Shown here: piece by piece, positions 1 through 9,115 of the stretch
Numbering within the stretch: position 1 is the first letter of the stretch
Layout of the letters: each line of letters begins with the position of its first letter
Origin: Mycobacterium triplex
Lineage (GTDB): Bacteria; Actinomycetota; Actinomycetes; Mycobacteriales; Mycobacteriaceae
Reading direction: 5' to 3'
NCBI RefSeq assembly: GCF_000689255.1
Contig: NZ_HG964446.1
Coordinates: 1,354,484 to 1,418,483, forward strand
Length of the DNA stretch: 64,000 nucleotides
Notes under the pieces: generated by a model
The model's input: only the letters and a program-made list of their open reading frames with translations
Told to the model about the DNA's origin: nothing
The model's database searches: none
Position numbers and translations under genes: made by a program

Positions 1-237
1 CCAGTTGGCATCCACCGCACGCAGTCGCGGCAGCTTGGTGTGATCGGCTGCCACCCACCCCTTGAGGACCTGCTTGGACAACGGCGGCCGGTCATACGGT
101 TCGTCCGGCTCGTCGCCGATGATCGTCAGCTCACCACGAAAACCCTCTTCGCGCAGCGCTTCGGCGGCACGCAGTCCGGCCAGCGAGGCGCCCACGATGA
201 CGATGCGCCCCTTGTCCTTGAAGCCGTTCGGATTCAC
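1..237 (-). CDS. Ferredoxin reductase, FAD-dependent (N-terminal part, cut by window edge)
   Basis: Only the first 79 codons are in the window; the gene runs off the left edge. After a short basic N-terminus it reads GRIVIVGASLAGLRAAEALR, the GxGxxG-type FAD-binding fold of class I ferredoxin reductases, followed by the family motif DEPYDRPPLSK that is also present in the second reductase at 55379-56551. The GTG at 237 lies 9 bases after the ferredoxin stop codon, so the two genes form one leftward operon. By family it should pass electrons from NAD(P)H to the upstream ferredoxin. The final electron acceptor, often a cytochrome P450, is not visible here. Confidence 0.85.
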   Translation of the reverse strand, partial: MNPNGFKDKGRIVIVGASLAGLRAAEALREEGFRGELTIIGDEPDEPYDRPPLSKQVLKGWVAADHTKLPRLRAVDANW

Positions 238-246
238 GGCCGGTCA

Positions 247-447
247 CTACTCGCCGTCGAGTTTGTCGACGATGATTGCCTGTACCGGGCAGGCGGCCGC
301 GGCCCGCAGCACCCGCAGTCGCTGACCGTCGTCGGGGTTGGGGTCGTAGGACAGGGCCTCTTCGCCGCTGAGCCTGAGCACCTCGGGCGCTAACGGAACG
401 CAGTGCGCATAGCCTAAGCAGCGGTTCAGATCCACGACGATCCGCAT
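247..447 (-). CDS. Small ferredoxin, [3Fe-4S] type with Tyr in the variable ligand position
   Basis: A 66-residue soluble electron carrier. Cysteines C10, C16 and C53 (followed by Pro54) give the mycobacterial P450-ferredoxin pattern CxxXxxC...CP, in which the X position is Tyr13 where a [4Fe-4S] ferredoxin has Cys. This predicts a [3Fe-4S] cluster, or a labile fourth ligand. GGAGG sits just upstream of the ATG at 447. It is followed directly by its probable reductase. No P450 gene lies inside the window, so the client enzyme is unknown. Confidence 0.88.
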   Translation of the reverse strand: MRIVVDLNRCLGYAHCVPLAPEVLRLSGEEALSYDPNPDDGQRLRVLRAAAACPVQAIIVDKLDGE

Positions 448-620
448 AGCGCCTCCGATCCCCGGGGCATGAAGATCTGACGCAAGGCAGCGTACATCTT
501 CGACATGACGCCAATCACGGTGTTTGCGAAACTCTTTCGCGGGGTCAGCGGGTGTATCGCCGCGCTGTGAACTTTTCGCCGCGAGTCGTGGCGCAACGGT
601 TGCTAGTGCATGCTGGGTTC

Positions 621-1091
621 ATGAACAGAAACGAGATCACCGAACAGATCGTCGTCAACCGCGTGACGCGTGGCCTCACGTGGCAGGCGCTGGCCGACGC
701 GATCGATCGGCCGGTGGTGTGGACCACGTCGGCATTGCTGGGCCAGCATCCGATTCCGCCGGAGCAGGCCAAGGTGCTGGCCGAGATGCTGGGTCTCGAG
801 GAGTCGGCCGTGCCGGTACTGGCGGCGCCGCCGATGCGCGGCGGCCTGCCCGCGTTCCCAACCGGGGGCGTGCCGACCGACCCCACCATCTACCGCTTCT
901 ACGAAGCGCTACAGGTGTACGGCGGCGCCATCAAGGAGCTCATCCACGAGCAGTTCGGCGACGGCATCATGAGCGCGATCAACTTCAGCGTCGACGTGCA
1001 GAAAAAGCCGGACTCCTCGGGCGACCGCGTCGTCGTGACTTTCGACGGCAAATACCTTGCCTACGACTGGGTTTCGGCGCGGGACGTCTGA
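621..1091 (+). CDS. cynS: Cyanate hydratase (cyanase)
   Basis: A 156-residue protein, the same length as E. coli CynS. It decomposes cyanate with bicarbonate to ammonia and CO2. The catalytic triad aligns as Arg92 and Glu95 in YRFYEALQVYG and Ser118 in FGDGIMSAINF; PTDP at 85-88 and the C-terminal LDGKYL-type motif (FDGKYLAYDW) are also present. The N-terminal 80 residues form the POU-like helical domain. The ATG at 621 is preferred over an upstream in-frame start because it gives the family length. The stop overlaps the ATG of the patatin gene by one base (TGATG), so the two are translationally coupled. H37Rv does not have this gene at the equivalent position. Confidence 0.93.
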   Translation: MNRNEITEQIVVNRVTRGLTWQALADAIDRPVVWTTSALLGQHPIPPEQAKVLAEMLGLEESAVPVLAAPPMRGGLPAFPTGGVPTDPTIYRFYEALQVYGGAIKELIHEQFGDGIMSAINFSVDVQKKPDSSGDRVVVTFDGKYLAYDWVSARDV

Positions 1092-2104
1092 TGGCCGTGG
1101 CAACCCCACAGCCGAAATCCGCGGATCTCGTTCTCTCCGGCGGAGGAGTCAAGTTCATCGGCCTGGTGGGTGCCATCGTGGCCCTGATGGACGCGGGCTA
1201 TTCGTTCCCGCGGGTGTCGGGTGTGTCGGCCGGATCGGTGGTCGGCGCGATCCTGGCGGCCGCGTCCAAGGGTGACCAGCTGACAAGCCAACAGGTCAAG
1301 GAGCTTGCGCTGTCGGCGCCGCTGAGCAAATGGCGGGACTCGGGACCCGTCCCGATTCTCGGTGCGGCGTGGGGACTTGTCAGGGATACCAGCATGTTTC
1401 GGGGTGATGCCGCCTACGACTGGATCCGCAGCGAGCTGAAGAACCTGGGCGTCACCTACTTCGGAGATGTGCTTCTCGACGAGGACACGCTGCCCGAGGG
1501 GCGGCGGCACAAGCTGGTGGTCACCGTCGCGGACTTGAGTGCGGCGCAGTTGGTGAGATTGCCGTGGGACTACCGGCGGCTCTACGGGCTGGACCCCGAT
1601 GAGCAGCTGGTCGCCGACGCCGTGCGGGCGTCGATGGCGATCCCGTTCTTTTACCGACCGGTCAAGCTGCGCAGCCCCAGCGGGGCGACGTCCACCCTCG
1701 TCGACGGTGGTGTGCTGTCGAACTTTCCGATCGACACCTTTGACCGGTTCGACGGAAAAGTGCCGCGCTGGCCCACATTTGGGGTCACGGTCTTACCGCG
1801 ACTCAACGAGGGTTTCAGCGCGGTGATGCCCGCACTGAAACCGCTGCGCTTTTTCGAGCAGACGGCGCTGCTGGAAAGCCTGCTCACCACAATGCTGGCG
1901 GGCCACGACCAAACCCACCTCAACCAGCCGTGGGTCGCGGCCCGTGCCATCGCGGTCGAATCCACCGATGTGGGCGTTCTCGACTTCGACGTCGCCCCGG
2001 ATCGGCTCGAGGCGCTGTATCAGAGGGGCTATGCGGCGGCGCAGGAGTTCCTGTTGACGTGGGACTGGACGGCGTACCTCAAACGCTTCCGCTGGGCCGT
2101 TTGA
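1091..2104 (+). CDS. Patatin-like phospholipase
   Basis: A 337-residue patatin-fold lipid acyl hydrolase. It has the glycine-rich oxyanion loop GGGVKFIG (17-24), the nucleophile elbow G-V-S46-A-G, and the second catalytic residue Asp205 in the DGG motif, so the Ser-Asp dyad is intact. No signal peptide is evident. The start overlaps the cyanase stop, so the pair is probably co-expressed. No functional link between cyanate breakdown and lipid hydrolysis is established; the physical linkage is simply observed. Confidence 0.9.
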   Translation: MAVATPQPKSADLVLSGGGVKFIGLVGAIVALMDAGYSFPRVSGVSAGSVVGAILAAASKGDQLTSQQVKELALSAPLSKWRDSGPVPILGAAWGLVRDTSMFRGDAAYDWIRSELKNLGVTYFGDVLLDEDTLPEGRRHKLVVTVADLSAAQLVRLPWDYRRLYGLDPDEQLVADAVRASMAIPFFYRPVKLRSPSGATSTLVDGGVLSNFPIDTFDRFDGKVPRWPTFGVTVLPRLNEGFSAVMPALKPLRFFEQTALLESLLTTMLAGHDQTHLNQPWVAARAIAVESTDVGVLDFDVAPDRLEALYQRGYAAAQEFLLTWDWTAYLKRFRWAV

Positions 2105-2214
2105 CGCCGACGGCCAAGGGTGAAGTGACGGCCGGTCGCCGAAGTGCCACACTTCGGGTCGGAGGAGGCGACAGGAGGGGAGGCGGCTGCCCGGGCGGCC
2201 GCATCGCCTCCTCC

Positions 2215-2910
2215 CTACAGACCGAATTCGGCTTCTATGCCGTCTATTCCGGCGCGCAGCGCCTTGAGTGTGTCGGCGCGGGCACGCAATTTCGTTGCGG
2301 CGTGGGCGTGCTGGTGCAGGCCGGCGAATTCCTTTGCGGCCTCCTCGGCCCGGCTGACCACCATCTCGGGCAACACGATCTCGTCGACAAAGCCCGCGGC
2401 AAGGGCGGTTTCGCCGAAGAAGGTCTTGGCCAGACCGGTGGCTTGCTGATACGCCGAACGCGTCAGCCGCAGCTTCATGATTTCCAGGGCCGCATACGGG
2501 ATCGTCATGCCGATCGCCACCTCGTTGGCCTGGATGGTGTAGGCGTGGGCGGCGATCCGATGATCGCCGGAGGCCAACAGGAACGAACCCATCGCGATCG
2601 CGTGCCCGGTGCAGGCGATCACCACCGGCTTCGGGTAGGACAACAGCCGATACGACAGTTCGAAGCCGCCCCTGAGCATGTCGATCGCGGGCTGCACCTC
2701 GCCGGAGGTCAGGATCTTCAGGTCGAATCCGCCGCTGAACACCCGCTCGTTGCCGGTGAGCACCAGGGCGCCGACGTTGTCGCTGTCGGCCTGGTCGATC
2801 GCCTCGTTGATCGCGGCTTGCATGGTCGGGCCCAACGCGTTGACCTTGCCGTCGTCCATCCTGATCACCGCGACGGTGTCGTTGAGGCTGTAGGTGACTG
2901 GACCGCTCAT
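2215..2910 (-). CDS. echA3: Enoyl-CoA hydratase/isomerase family protein EchA3
   Basis: A 231-residue crotonase-fold protein, the length of M. tuberculosis EchA3 (Rv0632c). The two oxyanion-hole segments are visible: ERVFSGGFDL near residue 60 and CTGHAIAMGSFLLA near 105. It is predicted to hydrate or isomerise enoyl-CoA in fatty acid degradation; the exact substrate cannot be read from sequence. The ATG at 2910 has AAGGAG 6 bases upstream. In H37Rv recC lies on its upstream side; here the next gene in that direction is a membrane protein, and the downstream side carries the patatin gene. Confidence 0.92.
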   Translation of the reverse strand: MSGPVTYSLNDTVAVIRMDDGKVNALGPTMQAAINEAIDQADSDNVGALVLTGNERVFSGGFDLKILTSGEVQPAIDMLRGGFELSYRLLSYPKPVVIACTGHAIAMGSFLLASGDHRIAAHAYTIQANEVAIGMTIPYAALEIMKLRLTRSAYQQATGLAKTFFGETALAAGFVDEIVLPEMVVSRAEEAAKEFAGLHQHAHAATKLRARADTLKALRAGIDGIEAEFGL

Positions 2911-2984
2911 CGAAACTCCTTCGCTACAGGCAAATCGATTGAACCAGATCGGCGTTGCGTCACCCCGCGCGGGATGCGACTTCC

Positions 2985-3818
2985 TCAGACGTGCTCGCCG
3001 CGGTGTTTACCGAGATCGTTTTGGGAGTTACCCCAGCGCAGGCCGACATCGGTTGGCGCGTCGAGCTGCCGGGCGCGCCAGCGGTCTTGAGTTTCGGCCA
3101 CCGCGTTGTTGATTCGCTCGATCTCGGTGCGGAACACGTCGGCGCGCGTTTCCTTGCTCGCGTAGTGGAAGTAGGTCAGCAGGCTGCGCAGCAGTTCCAG
3201 CTTCTGCTTTTCCCGCTTGGCCAGGTCGTGCGTCGTCATCAACTCGATGCGCTGAACGGGCGGCAAGGCGTCCCAGTCCAGCACCACATCGGTTTCCAGC
3301 GGCCGGCGCTCGCGCTCCCAGAACCGCCATCCGCGCGGCGCCTGGGGCCGGTCGTAGTAGATCACCTTCCCGGTGAACCGAGATTCGATGCCACCGCCGA
3401 TTTCGCCGCGGTCGAGCGCCGAATCCCAGACCATCCGCCACTCCTGGCCGGGCGCGAGTACCGGCAATTCGCCGGGGAGCCGCAGTTCCACGACTTCGGC
3501 GTAGCCGTCGGTGGAATTTTCGTATTCGGCGACCGTCGGTGGACTCGCAAATGAAAATCGGATGTCGTAGGCGGCGGTCCGGCCGAAATTCCGGACGACC
3601 AGCTCGATCACGTGCCAGTCGGCGGCATGCGGTTCCATCAGCATGCCGACGTGGGGCCGCGTCTGCTCGGCGGCCAGCCGGCGGTTGCGGCTGAGCTGGT
3701 GGTTGGTGAAGAGCAGCGCGACCACGCCGAGCGCAATCGCGGCCCACGCCGCCCATGCCAACCAGGTGCCGGAATCAACGTCGGTGAACCCCTGCCAGCC
3801 GCCCTGGATCCACCCCAT
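2985..3818 (-). CDS. Conserved mycobacterial membrane-anchored protein (Rv0633c-like)
   Basis: A 277-residue protein of unknown function corresponding by position and length to Rv0633c. One hydrophobic helix at about residues 17-38 (WLAWAAWAAIALGVVALLF) anchors the N-terminus; the remainder is soluble, with a beta-rich middle section and a charged helical C-terminal third. Two ATGs are possible: GGAGGG touches the first (3827) but stands 9 bases from the second (3818), so 3818 is chosen. It lies between echA3 and glyoxalase II, all leftward. No catalytic motif is recognised. Confidence 0.75.
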   Translation of the reverse strand: MGWIQGGWQGFTDVDSGTWLAWAAWAAIALGVVALLFTNHQLSRNRRLAAEQTRPHVGMLMEPHAADWHVIELVVRNFGRTAAYDIRFSFASPPTVAEYENSTDGYAEVVELRLPGELPVLAPGQEWRMVWDSALDRGEIGGGIESRFTGKVIYYDRPQAPRGWRFWERERRPLETDVVLDWDALPPVQRIELMTTHDLAKREKQKLELLRSLLTYFHYASKETRADVFRTEIERINNAVAETQDRWRARQLDAPTDVGLRWGNSQNDLGKHRGEHV

Positions 3819-3950
3819 TGAATCCATCCCTCCGCTATATCACAGCGATGTGCACCCGAAATTCTGCTGGCCCGGCTGCCGAATCGCAATCATTCGGTGC
3901 CTACTCACGCTCGCGCAAATATCGAACGAGACAAACACCCGCTGAATCCT

Positions 3951-4673
3951 TTAGCCGCCCATCAACATTCGCCACTGATCAAGGTTGGTGGCCCGATACA
4001 CATAGTTGGAACGCTTGACCTCGGCCAGCGGCGCGCTCGGGTCGGTGGAATACCAGTGCCCCGGAAAGACGGTCGGGTCGCCCGGCAGCGCGGCCAGTTG
4101 CTGCAGGCTGCGATACATCTCGTCGGAATCTCCGCCGGGAAAGTCGGTGCGCCCGCAGCCGTCCAGGAAGAGGGTGTCACCCGCGACCAGGCGGCCGTCG
4201 AGCAGAAAGCACTGGCTGCCCGGTGTGTGGCCCGGGGTGTGCAGCAACTCGATCTCGATGGCGCCGACGCTGATCTTGTCGCCGTGCTCATGGGCGGTCA
4301 GGTCGTCGATGCCGATCCCGGTAACGCGCGAAACCCAAAGCGCCTCATGGGTATTCACGTGCACAGGTACGCTGGTGCGCCCCAGTAACTCGGCCAGCCC
4401 GTTGAGTTCGAAGCCCATCATCGAACCACCCACGTGGTCGGGGTGGTGGTGGGTGACCAGCACCCCGGACAGGCGCATACCGTCGGCTTCGGCCGCGTCG
4501 ACCAGTTCGCCGGCGGCATACGCCGGGTCGACCACGACGCAGTCGCCGGTCTGACGGTCGCCGATCAGATACGCGAAATTGCGCATTTGCGTTGCCATCA
4601 TGTCGCCGGCGGCGAAATCGCGACCGGAGAGCAGTTGGCGGAAATACAGTCGGTCCGCTGACGAATCTGTCAC
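3951..4673 (-). CDS. MBL-fold metallohydrolase, glyoxalase II-like (Rv0634c)
   Basis: A 240-residue metallo-beta-lactamase-fold hydrolase. The dinuclear metal site is visible as H75-x-H77-x-D79-H80 in THHHPDHVGG, with the later ligands in HTPGHTPGS, GDTLFLDGCGRTD and FPGHW. Glyoxalase II enzymes hydrolyse S-acyl-thiol conjugates; mycobacteria lack glutathione, so a mycothiol or persulfide-type substrate is a reasonable inference but not shown. The start is GTG at 4673. This is a conserved neighbour of the tRNA-Thr/tRNA-Met cluster in mycobacteria. Confidence 0.88.
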   Translation of the reverse strand: MTDSSADRLYFRQLLSGRDFAAGDMMATQMRNFAYLIGDRQTGDCVVVDPAYAAGELVDAAEADGMRLSGVLVTHHHPDHVGGSMMGFELNGLAELLGRTSVPVHVNTHEALWVSRVTGIGIDDLTAHEHGDKISVGAIEIELLHTPGHTPGSQCFLLDGRLVAGDTLFLDGCGRTDFPGGDSDEMYRSLQQLAALPGDPTVFPGHWYSTDPSAPLAEVKRSNYVYRATNLDQWRMLMGG

Positions 4674-4785
4674 CGCATCAGACTATGACCCGGCCGACCG
4701 ACCTGGCATTGCGGGCGCATTACGGCCTGTCAATCGTGCTTTTCTCCGAACGGTTCGGCCGGTGCGGCGTGGGTATTGTTGGGCC

Positions 4786-4992
4786 ATGCTCAAGAAGATC
4801 GAGATCGAGATTGACGACGATCTCGTCCAAGAGGCAATACGTCGCTATCACGTGGCCGACGCGCGCGAGGCCGTCCACCTGGCGCTGCGGAACCTGCTCG
4901 AGACCGACGCCCATGGCGACCACGAGGATATCTACGACGAGTTCAGCGACCTCAGCGCATGGAATCCGGATCGCATCAGCGAGGGGGGCTGA
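4786..4992 (+). CDS. VapB-like antitoxin, orphan (Rv0634A position)
   Basis: A 68-residue protein with the VapB-type ribbon-helix-helix N-terminus (KKIEIEIDDDLVQEAIRRY, then AREAVHLALRNLL) and an acidic C-tail that would normally wrap a PIN-domain toxin. No PIN gene follows: the next features are two tRNA genes. A TATTGT -10 element at 4774-4779 ends 6 bases before the ATG and no Shine-Dalgarno is present, so the transcript is probably leaderless. It occupies the place of Rv0634A in H37Rv. It may act as a stand-alone regulator or control a VapC encoded elsewhere. Confidence 0.78.
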   Translation: MLKKIEIEIDDDLVQEAIRRYHVADAREAVHLALRNLLETDAHGDHEDIYDEFSDLSAWNPDRISEGG

Positions 4993-5008
4993 ACGTCTGC
5001 GGCGTGGT

Positions 5009-5038
5009 TTGGTGCCGTCGCGCGTCGCGCTGTACCCT
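5009..5038 (+). promoter_or_regulatory. Candidate promoter of the tRNA-Thr gene
   Basis: TTGGTG at 5009-5014 and TACCCT at 5033-5038 (extended by TG) are separated by 18 bases and lie 40 bases before the tRNA, fitting a SigA promoter. This is pattern reading only. Confidence 0.45.
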
Positions 5039-5077
5039 CTTTTAGGCCCGAGGCAAGACTGTCGCTACGGGTTCCAG

Positions 5078-5150
5078 GCCCCCTTAGCTCAGTCGGTAGA
5101 GCGTTTCCATGGTAAGGAAAAGGTCAACGGTTCGATTCCGTTAGGGGGCT
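5078..5150 (+). tRNA. thrT: tRNA-Thr (GGT anticodon)
   Basis: A 73-nt cloverleaf. Acceptor stem GCCCCCT pairs with AGGGGGC, discriminator T; D-loop AGCTCAGTCGGTAGAG; the anticodon loop holds GGT, flanked by TTCCAT and AAGGAA; T-arm GGTTCGATTCC. CCA is not encoded. This is the conserved position upstream of rpmG2. Confidence 0.95.
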
Positions 5151-5186
5151 CGGCGGACGCCGAACAGGCGGACGGCGCGTACCAGA

Positions 5187-5260
<74 letters not shown>

Positions 5261-5295
5261 CAACACAACAATGTGACGTGTGAAAGAGAACCGAA

Positions 5296-5463
5296 ATGGC
5301 TTCCAGTACCGATGTGCGGCCGAAGATCACTTTGGCCTGCGAGGTGTGCAAACACCGCAACTACATCACCAAGAAGAACCGGCGTAACGACCCGGACCGG
5401 TTGGAGCTGAAGAAGTTCTGCCCGAATTGCGGCAAGCACCAGGCTCACCGCGAGACACGCTAA
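5296..5463 (+). CDS. rpmG2: Ribosomal protein L33 (zinc-binding form)
   Basis: A 55-residue 50S subunit protein. Two CxxC pairs (C15/C18 and C42/C45) form the zinc ribbon, so this is the C+ form and not the cysteine-free zinc-starvation paralogue. The body [19 protein letters not shown] is typical L33. It starts at ATG 5296, 35 bases after tRNA-Met, and precedes hadA as in H37Rv (Rv0634B). Confidence 0.95.
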
Positions 5464-5513
5464 CCTGCACCTACGAGTGGTTTATTCAGACTGACTAGGT
5501 AGGTTTTGAAGCC

Positions 5514-5993
5514 GTGCCGTTGACCACAGACATCGTCGGGATGCACTACCGTTATCCCGACTATTACGAGGTTGAGCGGGAGAAGATCCGCGAGTACGCG
5601 GCAGCCGTGCGCAATGACGACGCCTGGTTCTACCAGGAGGACGCCGCCGCCGAGCTCGGTTACAAGGGCCTGGTGGCCCCGCTGACGTTCCTGTGCGTCT
5701 TCGGCTACCAGGCTCAATCGGCGTTCTTCAAGCACGCCAACATCGCGGTCACCGACGCGCAGATCGTCCAGGTCGACCAGGTGCTCAGGTACTTCAAGCC
5801 GCTGGTGGTCGGCGATCGGCTCTACTGCGACGTGACGGTGGACTCGATGCGCGTTTCGCACGGCACCCAGATCGTCGTGACCAAGAACGTCATCACCGAC
5901 GAGGCCGGTGACATCGTGCAGGAGACCTACACGACCCTGGCGGGCCGTGCCGGTGAGAACGGAGAAGAGGGATTTTCTGATGCCACTGCGTGA
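5514..5993 (+). CDS. hadA: (3R)-hydroxyacyl-ACP dehydratase subunit HadA
   Basis: A 159-residue hot-dog-fold protein, the non-catalytic substrate-binding subunit of the FAS-II dehydratase HadAB, which removes water from 3-hydroxyacyl-AcpM during meromycolate elongation. The N-terminus DIVGMHYRYPDYYEVEREK and the motif FYQEDAAAELGYKGLVAP match the HadA/HadC family. HadA is the drug target of activated thiacetazone and isoxyl in M. tuberculosis. It starts at GTG 5514 and overlaps hadB by 14 bases, giving the tight operon hadA-hadB-hadC. Confidence 0.95.
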   Translation: MPLTTDIVGMHYRYPDYYEVEREKIREYAAAVRNDDAWFYQEDAAAELGYKGLVAPLTFLCVFGYQAQSAFFKHANIAVTDAQIVQVDQVLRYFKPLVVGDRLYCDVTVDSMRVSHGTQIVVTKNVITDEAGDIVQETYTTLAGRAGENGEEGFSDATA

Positions 5994-6408
5994 GTTCAGC
6001 TCGGTGAAGGTGGGTGACCAGCTTCCGGAGAAGACTTACCCGCTCACCCGCCAGGATCTGGTGAACTACGCGGGAGTCTCGGGCGACTTGAACCCGATCC
6101 ACTGGGACGACGAGATCGCCAAGGTCGTCGGGCTGGACACCGCGATCGCGCACGGAATGCTGACGATGGGCATCGGCGGCGGCTATGTCACCTCGTGGGT
6201 CGGGGACCCCGGCGCCGTCACCGAGTACAACGTCCGGTTCACGGCCGTGGTGCCGGTACCCAACGACGGCAAGGGCGCCGAGCTGGTTTTCAGCGGTCGG
6301 GTCAAGTCGGTCGATCCGGAGAGCAAGTCGGTGGTCATCGCGATCAGCGCCACTACCGGCGGAAAGAAGATTTTCGGACGGGCGATCGCATCGGCCAAGT
6401 TGGCGTAA
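5980..6408 (+). CDS. hadB: (3R)-hydroxyacyl-ACP dehydratase catalytic subunit HadB
   Basis: A 142-residue hot-dog dehydratase, the same length as the M. tuberculosis enzyme. The hydratase-2 motif GDLNPIHWDDE carries the catalytic Asp36 and His41. It pairs with HadA (early elongation) or HadC (late elongation) in FAS-II. The ATG at 5980 lies inside the end of hadA, which suggests translational coupling. hadC starts 3 bases after the stop. Confidence 0.96.
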   Translation: MPLREFSSVKVGDQLPEKTYPLTRQDLVNYAGVSGDLNPIHWDDEIAKVVGLDTAIAHGMLTMGIGGGYVTSWVGDPGAVTEYNVRFTAVVPVPNDGKGAELVFSGRVKSVDPESKSVVIAISATTGGKKIFGRAIASAKLA

Positions 6409-6411
6409 CGG

Positions 6412-6933
6412 ATGGCACTCAAAACCGATATCCGCGGCATGGTCTGGCGGTATCCGGACTACTTCGTGGTGGGCCGCGAGCAGGTGCGCGAGTTCGCCCG
6501 GTCCATCAAAAACGACCACCCGGTGTTCTACCAGGAAGCCGCGGCGGCCGAACTCGGCTACGACTCGATCCTCGCACCGCTGACCTTCGTCACGATCTTC
6601 GCCAAGCACGTGCAGCTCGATTTCTTCCGCCACGTCGACCTGGGCATGGAGAGCTTGGTGATCGTCCAGGTCGAACAGCGTTTCGTCTTCAACAGGCCGA
6701 TCAAGGCGGGTGACAAACTGTGGGGGCGGATGGACATCGAGTCGGTCAACGAGCGTTTCGGCGCCGACATCGTCGTCACCAAGAACATCTGCACCGACGA
6801 CAACGGCGAGGTCGTGATGGAGGCCTACACCACGCTGATGGGGCAGTACCGGGAAGATTCGAGCGGAACCGACGACGGCTCCATCCAGCTCAAGTGGGAC
6901 CCGGAATACGGGCAGGTCGTCAGAACCGCGTAA
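6412..6933 (+). CDS. hadC: (3R)-hydroxyacyl-ACP dehydratase subunit HadC
   Basis: A 173-residue HadA paralogue (DIRGMVWRYPDYFVVGREQ; FYQEAAAAELGYDSILAP) that replaces HadA in the HadBC complex acting on longer meroacyl chains. HadA and HadC share their N-terminal pattern but differ at the C-terminus, where HadC has an extra acidic tail (QLKWDPEYGQVV). The start is ATG 6412, 3 bases after hadB. Confidence 0.95.
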   Translation: MALKTDIRGMVWRYPDYFVVGREQVREFARSIKNDHPVFYQEAAAAELGYDSILAPLTFVTIFAKHVQLDFFRHVDLGMESLVIVQVEQRFVFNRPIKAGDKLWGRMDIESVNERFGADIVVTKNICTDDNGEVVMEAYTTLMGQYREDSSGTDDGSIQLKWDPEYGQVVRTA

Positions 6934-7082
6934 TTAGTATCTGACTCCCGTGCCGATGTACACTCGGACCTCGGGGTTTTCCCATTACAGCGCGCTGTCC
7001 GTAGTTCGGCGATTACCGAACGGAGAGCGCGCGTGTCATGTAGGCCCCGGTAGGTAAGCGCAGGTTGGCCTGCCAACCGCGA

Positions 7083-7155
<73 letters not shown>

Positions 7156-7293
7156 CAGACGGCGAACGTCCGACGACGATGCAGGCCGAAACGGCCTGAG
7201 GAGGAGTCGGACAATGGGAAGCGTGCCATGCTGGACACTAACCGGTCAGCGCGGCACGGATCGCGACATAGCTAACGAACAAAGGAGCATGCG

Positions 7294-7752
7294 GTGAGCG
7301 ACGAGGGCCTCGACGTCCCTGCTGCCAACGACGCCGCACGCGACGGCGGTGACACCGATGACAGCTCCGGCGGCGGTCGGACGGCGGTGGTGACCAAGCC
7401 CGCGGCCCGTCCGCAACGCCCGACCGGGAAGCGGTCGCGGCAGCGGGTGGCCGATGCCGACGACGTCGACATCGAATCCCCGGACGAGGTCGAGGACTCC
7501 AAGAAGTCCAAGAAGGCCGACAAGAAGGCCAAGAAGCCGAAGAAAGCCGGCGGCCGCACCGCCAACCCGTTCGTTTACATCTTCAACTACCTCAAGCAGG
7601 TCGTTGCGGAGATGCGGAAGGTGATCTGGCCGAACCGCAAGCAGATGCTCACCTACACGTCCGTGGTGCTGGTGTTCCTCGCCTTCATGGTGGCGCTGGT
7701 CGGCCTTGCCGATCTTGGCCTGACCAAGCTGGCGCTGCTGGTGTTCGGCTGA
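7294..7752 (+). CDS. secE: Preprotein translocase subunit SecE
   Basis: A 152-residue protein. The C-terminal 65 residues are the SecE domain ([21 protein letters not shown] followed by one membrane helix at about 118-145); SecE clamps SecY in the Sec channel. The N-terminal 80 residues are a charged, Lys/Asp-rich extension usual in actinobacteria. The start is GTG 7294 with AAAGGAG 6 bases upstream; a nearer ATG at 7289 is out of frame. The conserved secE-nusG-rplK-rplA order follows. Confidence 0.95.
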   Translation: MSDEGLDVPAANDAARDGGDTDDSSGGGRTAVVTKPAARPQRPTGKRSRQRVADADDVDIESPDEVEDSKKSKKADKKAKKPKKAGGRTANPFVYIFNYLKQVVAEMRKVIWPNRKQMLTYTSVVLVFLAFMVALVGLADLGLTKLALLVFG

Positions 7753-7769
7753 GCTTTCGCAAGAGATAG

Positions 7770-8549
<780 letters not shown>

Positions 8550-8578
8550 CCAGCCATCCCGTTCGCGGGAACGGCTGG
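8550..8578 (+). promoter_or_regulatory. Hairpin between nusG and rplK
   Basis: CCAGCC (8550-8555) pairs with GGCTGG (8573-8578) and CCCG with CGGG inside, with a TTCG tetraloop. No T-run follows, so it is not a clear intrinsic terminator. It lies in the leader of the rplK-rplA pair, where L1 autoregulation acts in other bacteria; that role is only an inference. Confidence 0.5.
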
Positions 8579-8610
8579 ATGCATAAACCAGGAAGGAACT
8601 CACAAGTCTC

Positions 8611-9039
8611 ATGGCCCCGAAGAAGAAAGTCGTTGGGCTGATCAAGCTCCAGATCGTGGCGGGTCAGGCAAACCCCGCGCCGCCGGTCGGACCCGCGCTC
8701 GGCCAGCACGGTGTCAACATCATGGAGTTCTGCAAGGCATACAACGCCGCGACGGAAAACCAGCGCGGCAACGTCATCCCGGTGGAGATCACGGTCTACG
8801 AAGACCGCAGCTTCACGTTCGCGCTCAAGACGCCGCCCGCCGCCAAGCTGCTGCTCAAGGCCGCCGGCGTGGGCAAGGGCTCGGCCGAGCCGCACAAGAC
8901 GAAGGTCGCCAAGGTCACCTGGGATCAGGTCCGCGAGATCGCCGAGACCAAGAAGACCGACCTCAACGCCAACGACATCGACGCTGCCGCCAAGATCATC
9001 GCCGGTACCGCCCGGTCGATGGGCATCACCGTCGAGTAA
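8611..9039 (+). CDS. rplK: Ribosomal protein L11
   Basis: A 142-residue 50S protein of the GTPase-associated centre. The N-terminal domain ([20 protein letters not shown]) is the thiopeptide/RelA-contact region and the C-terminal domain (about 72-142) binds the 23S thiostrepton loop. The length matches mycobacterial L11. AGGAAGG lies upstream of the ATG at 8611. Confidence 0.97.
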   Translation: MAPKKKVVGLIKLQIVAGQANPAPPVGPALGQHGVNIMEFCKAYNAATENQRGNVIPVEITVYEDRSFTFALKTPPAAKLLLKAAGVGKGSAEPHKTKVAKVTWDQVREIAETKKTDLNANDIDAAAKIIAGTARSMGITVE

Positions 9040-9115
9040 CTCCGGCACCACCACCGTGGGAGGGCTGGCTTCGGCCCGAATTAACCACGACCCCAACACC
9101 AGATTGGATAGATCG

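Noticed and set aside
524..1090. Upstream in-frame extension of the patatin gene through the cyanase region
   Set aside because: The cyanase reading frame is clearly coding here, and the patatin domain begins right at ATG 1091.
8711..9115. Upstream extension of rplA inside rplK
   Set aside because: rplK is unmistakable in the other frame; L1 has its normal length from ATG 9116.
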